A DNA stretch of 64,000 bases from Hemileia vastatrix (lineage: Eukaryota; Basidiomycota; Pucciniomycetes; Pucciniales; Zaghouaniaceae): positions 17,667,498 through 17,731,497 of the forward strand of contig JASXTE010000017.1 in NCBI GenBank assembly GCA_030280995.1, given 5' to 3'. Below, in pieces: positions 20,853-33,030 of this stretch. A program made the translations under genes and the position numbers. Numbering within the stretch: position 1 is the first letter of the stretch; every line of letters starts with the position of its first letter. Under the pieces are notes generated by a model. The model saw only the letters and a program-made list of their open reading frames with translations. It did no database searches and was not told the origin of the DNA.

Positions 20853-22435
20853 GTCATCCAACTTCTTATGATCAATTGCATCAACCTAAAAATGAATTAC
20901 TTATAGGTAATGAGATTGATAAGGAAATATTGGATATAATTGATAATGATTTAAAGGATTATTCATTTGAAAAAAATATGTTAAAATTGTCTTTGCACAA
21001 AGACAATGTAGATAGTTTTATTGATCACTAGGATAATGCTATTAATATTAAATTGGAATCAAATGATGAGTCTTCTGAGTTGGACACAGAAAAAATAGAA
21101 TATATTTTAAAAGAAAATCCAATGGAATCAAAGATAATAAGTAAATTATTATTGAGAATTGAAAAATTGGAAGAGTTCTCAAAAGAGTCAAACAATAATA
21201 CAGAAAAGGTATTACTACAACTAACACAATCATTGAGTGCAACAGCCAATAGATTAAAAATTATTGAAAATTCAAATAATGATTTAGTCAATGAGATTAA
21301 GGGCTTAAAATCTGATATTAGAAATTTAGAAAATAAATTAGAACACTCTCAGAATATTATGGCTACCATTGAGGGACATGTTAAATTATCTTTTTCAAAT
21401 GTAAATGACACCCTAACTCATGTACCAGTAATACAGGATAGGTTACAAAGAGTGGAAATAGAAGTAGAAAACATGTTGAAAAATACTGAAAGAATAAAAG
21501 ATAACACCTCTTATGTAACAAGAGTACCTGTTTTCATGAAACATGAAAATGAAACACCAATGATGGAACATGAACATAGTATCATGGGCTCTGAGAATAA
21601 TAAATCAGTAAAAGATGAAATACATGATCATCTTTCTAAAGTAAGTGAATTACTCAATATTCCTCAGGTTAGGGAAGCAAAAACTAGCCAAAAGAACTGG
21701 CCTAAGTTAGATCAGTACCCATCTTTTGACGGAGATTCAAAATCTGATTGGCAGCAATTCATACAAAGAATTGATAACTTATAATTTTCATACAAATTAC
21801 CTGATGAAGAAATTACTTCAAAGTTAATATCTTTATTTACAGATGTGGCCTTATTATGGTTTGAATCTGTATTGAGTGAGGGAATTAATTACTCCTGGAA
21901 TGAATGGAAGGCACTAATTGAAAGGCAATTTGGTGGCCCAAAATTTAGAATCACTCAACAAAGATTGTATGAAAAGGCCAGATATAATCCAAATGCTGGA
22001 GATAAACCTATGGTATTTTTAATGAATTTAATAAAAATCATGAAAGCCATGGATCCAAAAATGGATTATGAAGAGTGGAAAGAAAAGATAATATACAAGT
22101 TGCCTATATCAGTTAGAGACATTATTGTAGCTAGAACTGAAACCATCAGAGATACCTCTGGGTTCATTAATATATGCAATGAAATATTATTAAACCACAA
22201 ATATGAAACCAAGTATAACAATTACAGACAAAGTGTTGACGTGGTAAAACCTACTACAAGTAAATTGCCAGTGGAGAAGAAAAAACCTTCAGCTCCCCTT
22301 GTCCCTAAAAGACAAGAGAATAACACTTGATATAAATGTAATGAACGTTGGGTTAAGGGTCACACGTGTAAGAAAAAAATAAATGTTATTGAAACCTCCC
22401 AGAATTCTGAACCAAGTAATCATGAAGATGCAAAT
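20853..22435 (+). pseudogene. C1 Gag
   Basis: The Gag-Pol frame is open from about 20309 and stays in one phase through 22435 except for TAG at 21029-21031, TAA at 21782-21784 and TGA at 22328-22330. Its first part is Gln/Ser/Lys rich and overlaps ORF1. Then come a long helical part (LLRIEKLEEF, LKSDIRNLENKLEH), the capsid segment NWPKLDQYPSFDGDSKSDWQ and NEWKALIERQFGGPKFR, and a nucleocapsid knuckle of the CxxC...GHxC type whose first Cys is the TGA (YKCNERWVKGHTC remains). It forms the particle. The stops make this copy defective. Confidence 0.8.
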
Positions 22436-23590
22436 ATGGAATCCAGTGAGGATTGTAAAAGTAATATATCTTACAGTGATGATGATAATGAGATATTTGT
22501 ATTAGAACAGGATATAATTTTCCTGAATGATGCTATACCTCATACAGATACATCTTTAACTTCCATTGAAGAAGCTGAAATAATTAAAGATGTATCTTAT
22601 GATACTTACAAAATAACACCTATCAGAGCACCTGTTATTATATGTGGAAGAGAAATGAGTGCCATTCTTGACACTGGGGCTGCAGGTAGTGTAGTTTCTA
22701 TTAATAAATTAATGAAACTTGACAGTAAGTATAAGGAAAAACTAGAACCTGTTCAGACAAAGAACTGGAGGGGTTTTGGTTCAATATTAAATACAATTGG
22801 AAAATACAAAACTGCTGTATTCTTTAAATATAATAATGGTTATGTAAGAGCAGTTTGTGAATTTGTAGTAATGGATAATATTAATTGTAGTGATTGGTTT
22901 ATTATTGGAAATGATTTATTGACAAAATTTGGAATTAAACTAGATCCTGAAAACAGTTGTTTCACCATAGTAGTGAATGGTAAGAGAAAATTCAAGATAT
23001 GTTCTGAAAATTCAGTGTATGCCATTTCTCCTAGAGAAGAACAACTGCAAGGTGGAAGAACCACCAATGAAGTGGTTGAATTGGAAAATGAAATCCGAAA
23101 GGCCTCTTTCAGTCCTCAACTCTCAAAAATTGAAGAAGAAAATATTTTGAGATTGATTAAATCATATCCTATGGCATTTGCTCATGGTTCAAATGAGCTA
23201 GGATTGGTCAAAGACCATGAGATGAAAATCTCTCTGAGCTGTGATTTGGATAATATTCCTGGAAGCCTAAAAAAGAAACCTTACCCAGCATCTCCTGCAA
23301 AAAGGAAAGATATTGAAGACAATATAAAAATGTTTTTGGAAATGGGTATTGTTGAAAAAGTGGACACAACACCTAAGTATTGTGTCATTTCACCAGTATT
23401 GATCTCTTATGAAAAAGATAAGGCAAGATTATGCGGTGATTATAGAGCTCTGAATACATACACAGTAGATGATATTTACCCTCTACCAAGGATAGCTTCT
23501 ATCCATGCTACTTTACAAGGAGAAAAATATATTTCCTGTCTGGATGGAAACAAAGGTTACCACCAGATTCCTGTGAAAAGAAATTCTTAA
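22436..23590 (+). pseudogene. C1 protease and N-terminal RT
   Basis: Protease active site AILDTGAAGSVVS near residue 80, with the flap and the second strand region WRGFGSILNTIGKY, and DWFIIGNDLLTKFGI later. RT begins near residue 240 (NELGLVKDHEMKISLS), with SPVLISYEKDKARLCGDYRALN and the KGYHQIPV block near the end. It stops at TAA (23588-23590), where C2 and the 55-kb copy have CAT or CAG. Same phase as Gag. It matures the polyprotein and starts the polymerase domain. Confidence 0.85.
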
Positions 23591-23679
23591 AGTTACTTAT
23601 TAATAACCACACATATGGGTATATATAAGTATGTGAGAATGCCATTTGGCCCAAAGAATGCGCCTTCAGTCTTCAAAAA

Positions 23680-25536
23680 TTGATGGATAGTGTTTTTCAT
23701 CAGGAAATGGTTGAAGGATGGCTATTGGTCTATATTGATGACATCATAGTGTTTTCAAAAACATATGATGAACATTTAAATCACCTGAAAAGAGTCTTTC
23801 AAATAATTGATGAAATTAATATGACAATTGCATTAAAGAAATGTAAATTTGGATTCCAATCTTTGAAAGTACTTGGACATGTTGTATCTGGTTTACAAAT
23901 TTGTGTTGACCAGAATAAGTTGGAAGCAATAAAAAACATTGGTATACCTAAGAATGTAAAAGAAATTCAAGGTTTTTTAGGTATGTGTGGATATTATAGA
24001 CAATATATAAAAAATCACCAATCTATTGCAGCTCCTTTGACAACATTAATCAGGAAAAATGAGAATTTCATTTGGAATAATGAAAGACAACACGTCTTTA
24101 ATAAATTAAAGGAATGTTTAATGACAGCTCAAATTTTGGGACTGCCTGATTTCACCTTACCTTTTATCTTGTACACTGATGCAAGCTTCATAGGTTTAGG
24201 TGCTGCTTTACAGCAAAAACAGATAATAAATGGAAAATTATCTGAAGTAGTTATCTGTTATATATCCAGAACCTTAAGAAAAACTGAATTAAGGTATGGT
24301 GCCACACAGTTAGAATGTTTAGCCGTGGTGTGGGATTTGGAGAAGCTTCATTACTATCTGGAAGACCAGAAGTTTGAACTTATAACAGATTGCAGTGCAG
24401 TAAAATCATTGCTAAACATGAAAACTCTTAATAGGCACATGTTTAGATGGCAACTAGCTGTACAAGAGTACAGAGGAAGAATGTCAATCACTCACAGAGC
24501 AGGAACATTGCATTCCAATGTGGATTTATTATCTAAAAGTCCTTTGCCAAATGATGCTGACAACCCAGCTTATGTACCTGAAAATGGGGTTATACATATA
24601 TTTGGGATTTATATAGTGGATTTAGAAGAAGAATTTATGCAAACTATATTAGAAAATTATTCATCTGAAAAATATTTTTCTAAACTATCTACCATTCTTA
24701 ATGATCCAACAAATGCCTCCATGAGTGCATTAACTAAAACCTTGCCTCCAAAGTATAAAAATGCATTGGAAAAAGGTAAATTATCAATTGAAGATGGATA
24801 TATATATTACAGAAAAAAGTTAAGTAATGTTATAGTAATACCACCTTCTATGAAAGAGTTAATGTTGAGTACTTGTCATGATGACATCTTAGCTGGTCAT
24901 TTTGACTTTAACAAAACATTAACCAGAGTTAAAAATACAGCCTGGTGGATAAACATGAAAGAAGATGTACAAAAATACATTGAAACATGTGACTCTTGTC
25001 AGAAATCTAAAAAATTAACTGGTAAGAGAGCTGGGTTGTTACAACAAATAGAGCAGCCAAAAGCTCCATGGGAAATTATAAACATGGATTTTGTAACTGG
25101 CTTGCCATTAGCAGGAAAAGAAAGTTTCAATTCTTGCTGGGTAATTGTGGATAGATTAACAAAAATGTGTAAGTTTATCCCTACCCATAAAGAGGTATCT
25201 GCAAAAGACTTGGCATTATTATGGTGGACTCAGATGATGAATACTTCTGGGTTCCCCAAAGCCATAATCTCTGACAGAGATCCTAAATTTACTTCAGAGT
25301 TCTGGACATCTTTGATAGAAGTATCAGGTTGTCAATTGAAATTGTCTACAGCACACCATCCACAAACTGATGGGCTGGCTGAGAGAATGATACAAACTCT
25401 GGAAGACATGATCAGAAGATATTGTGCCTTTGGATTAGAAAACAAAGACAATGAGAAATTCACACATGACTCACCACACAATATTGGGGGCGGACTTGCT
25501 AGCAAGTCCGCAGCCTTGGACCCAAACTCACCATAG
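23680..25536 (+). pseudogene. C1 RT, RNase H and integrase core
   Basis: Starts by -1 shift relative to the upstream frame (at 23671-23686). RT catalytic box YIDDIIVFS near residue 20, thumb with IQGFLGMCGYYR; RNase H with YTDASFIGLGAAL near residue 165, LECLAVVWDLEKLHYYL and TDCSAV; integrase zinc region (CHDDILAGHF, CDSCQKSK); core triad D in INMDFVTGLP, D in IISDRDPKFTSEF, E in TDGLAERMIQ. True coding ends at 25471; the last 22 residues are read from MITE M2. All catalytic residues are visible, but the MITE separates the core from its C-terminal part. Confidence 0.9.
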
Positions 25537-25732
25537 ATTGAACACACATTGAGCTATTGATAAAGGAACCATACAATCAGGGATGAACACCACTCAGCAG
25601 AACAGTTTTAGGTGGGTGTTCAAGTAGAGTTCAGTATGGGTTCAGTCTGAGTTCAGTCTGAGTTCCATCTGAGTTCCATCTGAGTTCAGGTTGAGGACTT
25701 GCTAGCAAGTCCACCCCCTATATTGCGTAGTG
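25472..25732 (+). mobile_element. CACTA-like MITE M2 in C1 integrase
   Basis: 261 bp with ends CACCACACAATATTGGGGG and, inverted, CACTACGCAATATAGGGGG; the 18-bp palindrome GGACTTGCTAGCAAGTCC is present at the left end, the right has the matching sequence. TSD ACT (25469-25471, 25733-25735). Inside are 11-bp units of GAGTTCAGTCT/GAGTTCCATCT type. Removing it restores a continuous integrase frame across the site. Confidence 0.92.
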
Positions 25733-26253
25733 ACTGGGTAACATTAATTCCTGGCCTTGAATTTGCTTATAACAGCACAACTCATTCTGTAACAGAGAAG
25801 AAACCATTTGAACTCTGGCTGGGATACGTACCAAATACCCCAGTAAATCATTTAAATAAATTACCAAGGTTAGATATACACCCTGGTACTAAATCCTTTA
25901 TTCATATGTAAAAAATGTGTAGTAAGCATGCAGAAGAATGTATACAAAAAGCATTTGAATATGAAAAGAAAAGGTGGGACAAATCTCATAAAGAATTTGA
26001 ATTCAAAAAGGGAGATGAAGTCCTCATATCAGCACTACATTTTAACTTACAAGGTAATGTTAAATTAAAGGATCCCTTTGTAGGACCTTTTGTAGTAAAT
26101 AAAATGGTTGGTAATAATGCAGTGGAAGTCATATTATATGCTCCATATGATAGGAAACATCCAGTTTTCCCTATCTCATTATTGAAACCTTACCATGCAA
26201 ATGATCCTGACTTATTTCCAAAAAGAAGGGGAAGGCCTAAAAAAGCAACCTGA
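25733..26253 (+). pseudogene. C1 integrase C-terminal part
   Basis: After the MITE the frame gives WVTLIPGLEFAYNSTTHSV (end of the core) and PFELWLGYVPN, stops at 25909-25911, then resumes with KRWDKSHKEFEFKKGDEVLIS, NLQGNVKLKDPFVGPF and HPVFPISLLKPY, the GPY/F-type region usual in integrases of this branch, and an RRGRPKK basic motif. It binds DNA and positions the core. Confidence 0.82.
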
Positions 26254-26431
26254 AGAAATTGTGGAAGAAGCAGAGATTGAAAAAATACTCAAGAAAAGAA
26301 TCCTTACTAAAGAAAAAGGAACTGATTATTTACTGAGATTTAAAGGGAAATCAAATGAATTTGATAAATGGATACCTGAAAAAGAAATTTCTAATTCATC
26401 CACCCTTCTTAAAAAATTTAAACAGAAATAA
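26195..26431 (+). pseudogene. C1 chromodomain
   Basis: 78-residue frame, shifted by one base from the integrase C-terminus (the frames overlap 26195-26253). Residues about 20-75 read EIEKILKKRI, YLLRFKGKSNEFDKWIPEK and LLKKF, a chromodomain with the expected aromatic and acidic positions. In C2 this domain is fused in frame to the integrase. In chromoviruses it directs integration to modified histones. Confidence 0.82.
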
Positions 26432-26610
26432 ATCTCTGTACAACCAGCTCAGGGGTTAAAAAACCAGTACTCATAATATTTTGTTATGTTTTATTTCTTT
26501 AAATTATAATCTTTAATGCTACAGAATTATTCTGAATACCTGAAAATTACAAATAAATAAATAAAAATGTATAACTTATCATTTTTTTATTGTTTTTTTG
26601 GGTGGGCAAG
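26432..26610 (+). promoter_or_regulatory. C1 3' non-coding region with polypurine tract
   Basis: AT-rich tail ending in GGGTGGGCAAG directly before the LTR start TGTCAG (26611). The purine-rich run is the expected primer for plus-strand DNA synthesis. C2 has GAGTGAGGGAG in the same place. Confidence 0.6.
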
Positions 26611-28111
26611 TGTCAGCCTGTATATCCCCAGGACTGAGTAAAAAGTTTTTATAAGTTATGTTAAACACATGAACTATACATGGGAACAATAAATGAGGGT
26701 ACACAAACAGTATACATAAGTAAAATTATGATAATACACAAAAAAATGCCATTATAACACCTTATATACACGTATATATCCACCTTTTATAGGTCTTATG
26801 TACTGAATATTAAGTTGGAATATGTTAGGGTAATCTTAAGAGCCTTAAGTATAAGGCTACATAATTTTTAAGTACACTTAAAGCTGTTATATTTATTGTT
26901 TTACGCAAAAAACAAGAAATGCGCTTTATTTCACTTAAAAGTTGACTATATGCGCTATAAAATTGAGAATATCAAAAATGCGCTTTGACAGATCAATTGG
27001 GCTCATTTAGGACTATTGATTTGGCTATTTAAATGCATAAAAATAACACTTTTCAAATTTGGTGTTTTTTATGCCAGAGATGGCTTCTGTGTACTGGTTA
27101 CATACTGCCTGCTTTTTTCCCATGTGAATAGCTTCATTTTTAGCAAAGTTAGCTTTTTCACAATATAATTACCCCACATTCTATGCCCACTGTGGGGAAA
27201 CACACTAAAATAGGCAACAGGCGCTTATTTAGTGTCCTAGCTTAATTAATAATGCATTGACCTTGTTTATATGCACTAATTTCATTAATAACCTCACTCT
27301 TGGCACCTTATTTCATCACCACGCTTAAATTTGCTGAATTTTAGTCAAGGATTTATCCGTGAAAGCGCCTGCCAAGGACTGCATGTAGTTACCCCACATC
27401 TCACGCTCTTTTTTAATTTTTTGGGTGGTTTCTCAGTCAATTTTGGTTATTTTTGGATGGGAATTTTACGTAGTATAATGTCAGGATTAGCCCCTCCATT
27501 TCTACTGTAGATCACCCTTATTATTAAGCTATAATTAACCTTAAAAAGTCTCCTTTAGCCTTTTATATCATTGTTTTCCACGCATATACTCTCTTTTTGT
27601 CTTTTCTTTAATTTTGATGGATCTCCCTTATCATTAATAGGATTTTAGTGGTTGTTGCTTGTCTAATTATGTTATGGGTCACTAGGGGCGTTGATGGAGA
27701 GGTCTATTACTTGTTTGAGGCGTCATTAACATTGTATTGGATGGTACATCAAGGTGTTTATTGAGGAACTTAGTGTGTATAAAAGGAGGAGGTTTTGGGT
27801 CTTGTTTTTGGCATTCTTTATCATTTACAATTTAACCAATATAACCAAACAAATTACAATACATATCAATTAGTATTTTTATAAGACTTTTGAATAGTAT
27901 CTGAATTATAAAATATATTTTTCTACCAACTAAAAAGATTGTAAGCCATATATAAGACTAATGAGAATTATATTACTGAGACCTTTAAATTTGATTATAT
28001 TTTATTACTCATTGGATTTATACTACAGTATTCATATAGGACCATTTAAATCTTCTAGACAACTGACCATTCAAGCTAGTTCACGTCCTTTTACTTGACC
28101 TTAGCCTGACA
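26611..28111 (+). repeat. 3' LTR of C1
   Basis: 1501 bp, TGTCAG...CTGACA, collinear with 18225-19725 without length difference. Outside it TAGCC repeats the left target. Confidence 0.93.
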
Positions 28112-29358
28112 TAGCCTCAACTATTCCATTGGAACTACCAAAATCAATAATACATTTATGGTAAGGAAAATAAAGGCCATGTCCCTCATCAGAAGAGAGT
28201 GATGGAATAGGAACACCAGTCTCTGGATTAATATAAGAGAAAATTCCAAATTTTGGACAATTCTTATAATGTTTATCTAGATGAACATTATTGTAGAATC
28301 CTTTATAATTGATGATAACATTAGAACAAAAAACATAAGCATTTATTTCTTCTTCCCATTCTGGATCAGACCAATTTGGTAAACCAGATTTTAAAGCAAG
28401 TTGATGGTTTTTTTGAAAAGTTTGAATACATAATTTTTTAAATTGATTTTCCAAGAAAATATTAAATGATCCTAAAGAATTCCATCATTTCACATCATCT
28501 TCCATTTGCTCCAGTTTCAAATTTTTCAATAAAGAATAAATTCCTAAAATATATGACAAAATTTAAAATTACTTATAATAAAAAAAATATTTACACACCA
28601 AAAAAAACTCCTTGATCATATCCTGGTTGCCAACCAAAACCAATACATGACACCAGAAATAAGATTTTTATTTGATAAGGGTTGTCAAACCACAGCCATT
28701 TGATAGAGTGTAGAAATTAAACCAGAAATCTGGTAAAAAACTTTATCCTTTTTCCCATTAAATGAATGAACTTCTAAGATGAATTGATGTTTGTATCCGT
28801 TATTGAAAACTGCAACAATGAGATGTATACTGATTTCTGTAAGGTTTTTGATGTTTTTGTAAAAAATAAAAATTTCTTAAGATTTGATATTGAAGTCTTA
28901 TAAAGTTTGAGATTGTCCAAATGTCCAAAGACTGTTTTGCAAAATATCTTAATCCTTATCAGTATTCTATTTTGATAAAATTTTGTCTTTGAATTGCTTG
29001 ATTCTTTAGCTGGTTCCATTATTTTCAGCTTTATATTTTCTGGTAAGGAAATCTCAGATTGATTGCAAGAATGAATAGAATTGATGGACATTGAAGAGAT
29101 AGAAGAAAGTAAAGATAAAGAAGAAGAAGAAGTTGAATATATTGAAGGAATAGAATTGAAGGACATTGAAGAGATAGAAGTAAGTAAAGATAAATAAGAA
29201 GAAGTTGTATATATTTGATGGTTATTCTTGGAGCTTTCAAGATTTGAAGACAAGAAAGAAAAAGAGGATAAAGATGATTCAGAAGAAATTGAAGATAATG
29301 AAGATGAGTAAGTTAAATTTTCCATAGTAACATCGTGAAAAAAATATATATAAAACAA
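28112..29358 (-). pseudogene. TET-like oxygenase T2, 5' part
   Basis: From 29358 the minus strand encodes a Ser-rich N-terminus with two LLTSISSMS/LLSSISSMS repeats. Near 28600-28660 it encodes GFGWQPGYDQGVFFG, then a probable intron (GTGTGTAAAT...TTTTAG), then a long exon with NWSDPEWEEEINAYVF, the metal-binding HLD in NNVHLDKHYK, FGIFSYINPETG and CIIDFGSSNGIVEA. A TGA interrupts it at 28485-28487, and other frames are broken near 28700-28770. The gene continues at 18224 after C1. The layout fits the Tet-like 2OG-Fe(II) oxygenases of rust fungi. Its place in H2, same strand as the transposase, repeats that in H1. Confidence 0.72.
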
Positions 29359-29698
29359 AAAAATAAATATAAAAAAATTAATATATTAAAAAAAACCCCC
29401 AACAATAAAAAATTATCAGTAAAATAATTGAAAAGAATTTTTTTTTTTTTTTTGGTAAAAAAAAACAAAATAAAAAATAAAAAAATTGCAAAAAAATCAG
29501 TAAAAAATTTTGAAAAAAATTAAAATTAAAAATTAAAACCTAAATTATGATTGAAATACCAGGTAATATCCTAAAAAAAATAAAATAAAAAAAATAAAAA
29601 AAATTGTTAAATAAATTTCAAAAAAATAAAAATAAATCTAAATACTAAATGGTTTTTGAAATACCAGATAATGTTCTTGAAAAAATAAACAAAATTAC

Positions 29699-29732
<34 letters not shown>

Positions 29733-30049
29733 TAGATAAAAAAAAATTAAAATAAATTCAGAAAATCTAATTTCAAAAAAATCAATAATTATAAAATACC
29801 TAAAAAAAAATTACTTACCTGCTATTGGAAATATCATTTGATGTCTTTTAATCCAATTTATTAAAATAAAATTTAAAAAAAATTGAATTCAGTAAATTTC
29901 AGAATAATTAATTATTTTCAAAAACAAACACAAATAAAAATAAATAAATTACCTGATTTATTTTGGAAACAGGGGGAAATGTCCAGAAACTAAGGGAAAG
30001 AAAAAAAATTCTGTAGAAAAAAATTAAAAAGCAGAGATTAGTCTTTTTT
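29359..30049. repeat. A-rich low-complexity DNA
   Basis: Long A and T runs with a few repeated words (AAATACCAGGTAATAT, AAATACCAGATAATGT). No gene supported. Confidence 0.65.
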
Positions 30050-30910
30050 TTCTTGCTTCAAAGTTCCCCCCAAAAAGCCCCCCTTTACCCCCTCAATCCC
30101 CCCTTTACCCCTTCAATCCCCCCCTTTACCCCCTCAATACCCCTTTTAAACCTTCCTTACCCACCTCAGACTCCCCCCTTTACCCCCCCCCCCTTTAACC
30201 CCTCCTTACCTGCCTCAAACCCCCCATTTAGTCCCCCTTTACCCTCCCTTTACCCCCCCTTTAACACCTTCTTTTCCACCTCAAACCCCCCTCTTCACCC
30301 CCTCCTTGGCCCCATCAAGCACCCCCTTTACCCCCTCAAACCCCCCTCAAACCCCTGCACAAACCCCCTACAGCCATCTTATCAAATTGGTAATGATTCA
30401 ATAAGTTAGTGAACAATTGTTATTGGTTGTTCATTAAATTATTGAATCGCTAACACATCAATAAGCTAGTGAATGATTGTTCTTGATTTTTCACTAACTT
30501 ATTGAATCAATAGCAATTCAATAAGTAGGAACTGGGGTGTGTGTGGAGGTGTTTGAGGCGGGCAAGGAGGGGTTAAAGGGGGGATAAAGGGGGGTTTGAG
30601 GTGGGCAAGGAAGGATTAAAGGGGGGATTGGGGGGGTAAAGGGGGGCTTGAGAGGGCCAAGAAGGGGGGTTTGAGGCAGGCAAGGAGGGTTTAAAGGGGT
30701 TAAAGTGGGGGTTTGAGGTGGGCAAGGAAGAATTAAAGGGGGGGAGTTGAGGTGGCCAAGATGGGGAAAATGGGGGGCGTGGAGGCAGACAAGGAGGGGA
30801 GAATGGGGATGATGGAGGGGGTAAAGGAGGGGGACTTGAGGTGGCTATGAAGGGAAGAAAAGAGGGTATGGAGGCAGACAAGGATGGGGGAAAGGGGGAT
30901 GATGGAGGGT
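30050..30910. repeat. Purine/pyrimidine foldback of H2
   Basis: C/T-rich arm 30060-30370 and G/A-rich arm 30540-30910 around a centre (30380-30530) with several inverted copies of AATAAGTTAGTGAA/TTCACTAACTTATT. The purine arm repeats units like GAGGTGGGCAAGGAGGG-TTAAAGGGGG. It corresponds to 12840-13380 in H1. Pro-rich frames on it are not genes. Confidence 0.82.
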
Positions 30911-31028
30911 GAAAAAAAGATAAAAAAAGATAAAAAATATAAAACAAAAAAAAATTAGTCTAATCTTGAAAGCAAAAAAAAAACACTTACAGGACAAAAA
31001 AAAAATTAAAAAAAAAAAAAAAAAGGAC

Positions 31029-31062
<34 letters not shown>

Positions 31063-31192
31063 TAAATTATTAGCAAGTAAAAAAAAATAAAAAATAAGAA
31101 AAAAAAATGACTTACCTGGAGAGATGAGATGAGAAAATAGAATAATTGAAAATATTTGAGGGATGTTTGAGGAGAGGAAGAAATGGATATGA

Positions 31193-31420
31193 CACCACAC
31201 AATATGGGGGGTGGACTTGCTAGCAAGTCCACAAACTTGGACCCAAACTCACTACAGATTGAACACACATTGAGATATTGACAAAGGAATCATAAAATCA
31301 GGGATGAACACCACTGAGCAGAACAGTTTTATATGGGTATTCAAGTAGAGTTCAGTATGGGTTTAATATGATTTCAGGTTGGGGACTTGCTAGCAAGTCC
31401 ACCCCCTATATTTCATAGTG
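31193..31420 (+). mobile_element. CACTA-like MITE M3 in H2
   Basis: 228 bp, TSD TGA on both sides (31190-31192, 31421-31423). The left palindrome GGACTTGCTAGCAAGTCC is intact, the right has GGACTTGCTAGCAAGTCC too. Fewer of the 11-bp units than in M2 explain the shorter length. Confidence 0.9.
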
Positions 31421-31666
31421 TGAGGGATGAATGAAAAAATGAAACAGTGAAAAATTATGTGATCACAGAAAATATGTGATTTCATGTTGAGCTGATGAAA
31501 TGAAACAAATGAGACTTGCAAAAAAAGGAATTGACAGCAAATTCAAAATTTTAGTTTTGCAAAAAAAAAAAAAAAACCAACACAAGTGAATAAAAAATGG
31601 AACATGAAAATAACACAAGCAAAAAAAACAAGGAAATTGAAAATTGGGAGAGTACAAAAAAATAAT

Positions 31667-33030
31667 TTAAAAGGGTGTTGAAAAGAAATGTTGGAGAGTA
31701 ATAGGCATAATGACAGAGCATATGCCAGTTGAATGATTGTTTTGTGATTCAAGGAAGGGGAGAGCCGGTGCTGGTTCAGGATCCTCTTCTTCATAAAGAT
31801 CATTCCATTCATCCTTTAAAACAGCTAGGATACTGTGGAGTATAACACAAGTCATTATCCAATTATTTGCAGTTTTTATTTCTATTTTTTTTTGAAATTG
31901 GATTCTGAGTTCCCTGAGACTAGAAAAACTTCTCTTTGAAATTCCAATAGCATGTTCAATCTGTACTCTTGATTGGGCAAGGTGATAATTAAAGGTGGTT
32001 TTGGGGTCATTTTCTATAGTTGCGCCATGGAAAGCAGGTATAATGTACTTTCCACTTGCATATGCTGAGTCTGCAAGGAGGTACTGAGATTTGTCAAAGT
32101 ATAAGTCAGGAGTTTGAGAAAACCTCATTCTTTGGAAGACGGAAGTGTCATGACATGAGCAGGGGCAGCCACTATGAAAAGCAATAAATTTTTATTGACA
32201 TCATATACAAGTTGAACAGCAATAGAGTATCTAGATGGAAGATAAAAAGTTAGTTCATGAATGATGAGAAATTGGAGAACATTTTGAAGAAACCCTTTTT
32301 TGTGATCAAAATAATGATTGCCATCATAAGCAGGCTTTTGAATCAAAGGTATAGTTGTGCCATCAACAAATCCTACACAGCCAGGGAAACCTTCAGCTTG
32401 CATTACTTGAGAGGATTCAAGTCGCTGTTCTGGATTTGGCCAAGCAAGTGTTTGAGACTTGAGGGAAAGGATAGTAATCATACAGTGCTTGGTGTATAAT
32501 ATCACAGTACCATATCCTATGTTAAAGAGATTATCCAAACGTCTTACAGCAGCACCATTTCCATTTGAGCCAAAGCGACATAGTGCAACAGCAAGTTGAA
32601 TAGCAGGATCATGTTGTTTATTTTAAGAATTGTTATGAAATATAGTATGTTTGGAGATGATTTGATAAATTTTGAAGAAAGAATCGGGAGAGGTTTGAAA
32701 TAGTTGAGTGAAGATTAGTTGAGGAATGTTGAGAATGGAGTGTAGATCATATCTGGGATCATGATGAAGATTTGGCACCCTTGGGTTTATGTAATGCTTT
32801 TTGGAAAGAAAAGACCTATAGGCTAAAGCATCTTCCAAATCAGAGTCTGTTTTATAGTAAAGAACTAAAAGTAAAGCGTTAGCATTCATAGTTGAGTGAA
32901 GTAGCTGCTTAGTAAAGAGGTGTTTCATAGTTGTTGGTGGAAGGCTTATGTGATGAGGGAAGTGGGAATTCACTGCCAAATGTGCAGTTGGGGTGTGTAG
33001 ATAGAAAAAAATGTTATGTGTTTGCCACAA
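31667..33030 (-). pseudogene. H2 PIF/Harbinger transposase (DDE)
   Basis: Three frames form one gene read from 33030 down. The first (to 32623) gives a helical N-terminus (NPRVPNLHHDPRYDL, FFKIYQIISKH); a TAA at about 32620-32622 separates it from the second in the same phase. The second has the first Asp in CVGFVDGTTIPLIQKP. A frameshift near 32125 leads to the third, with the second Asp in YLLADSAYASGKYIIP and Glu in RVQIEHAIGISKR. D, D and E are thus all visible, as in the DDE_Tnp_4 family. It would cut and rejoin the H2 ends. Stop and frameshift make it inactive. Confidence 0.85.

Larger units (their letters stand above)
18225..28111 (+). mobile_element. Ty3/Gypsy chromovirus C1 (complete with both LTRs)
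   Basis: Two LTRs of 1501 bp each (18225-19725 and 26611-28111), beginning TGTCAG and ending CTGACA, with a TAGCC duplication outside (18220-18224, 28112-28116). Internal order is ORF1, Gag with a knuckle, protease, RT, RNase H, integrase, chromodomain, so it belongs to the chromovirus branch. By eye I count roughly 30-35 differences between the LTRs, about 2 percent, so it is fairly young. Gag-Pol carries three in-frame stops, a frameshift in RT, a MITE in integrase and a frameshift before the chromodomain. It interrupts the TET-like gene of H2. Confidence 0.93.

Noticed and set aside
28774..29240. Separate Ser-rich protein gene
   Set aside because: More likely the N-terminus of the T2 TET-like gene, since it is directly upstream on the same strand; left within that entry.
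30053..30947. Long proline-rich reading frames on both strands
   Set aside because: They lie on the C/T-rich and G/A-rich arms of the foldback; the composition keeps frames open. Same for 13133-13333.
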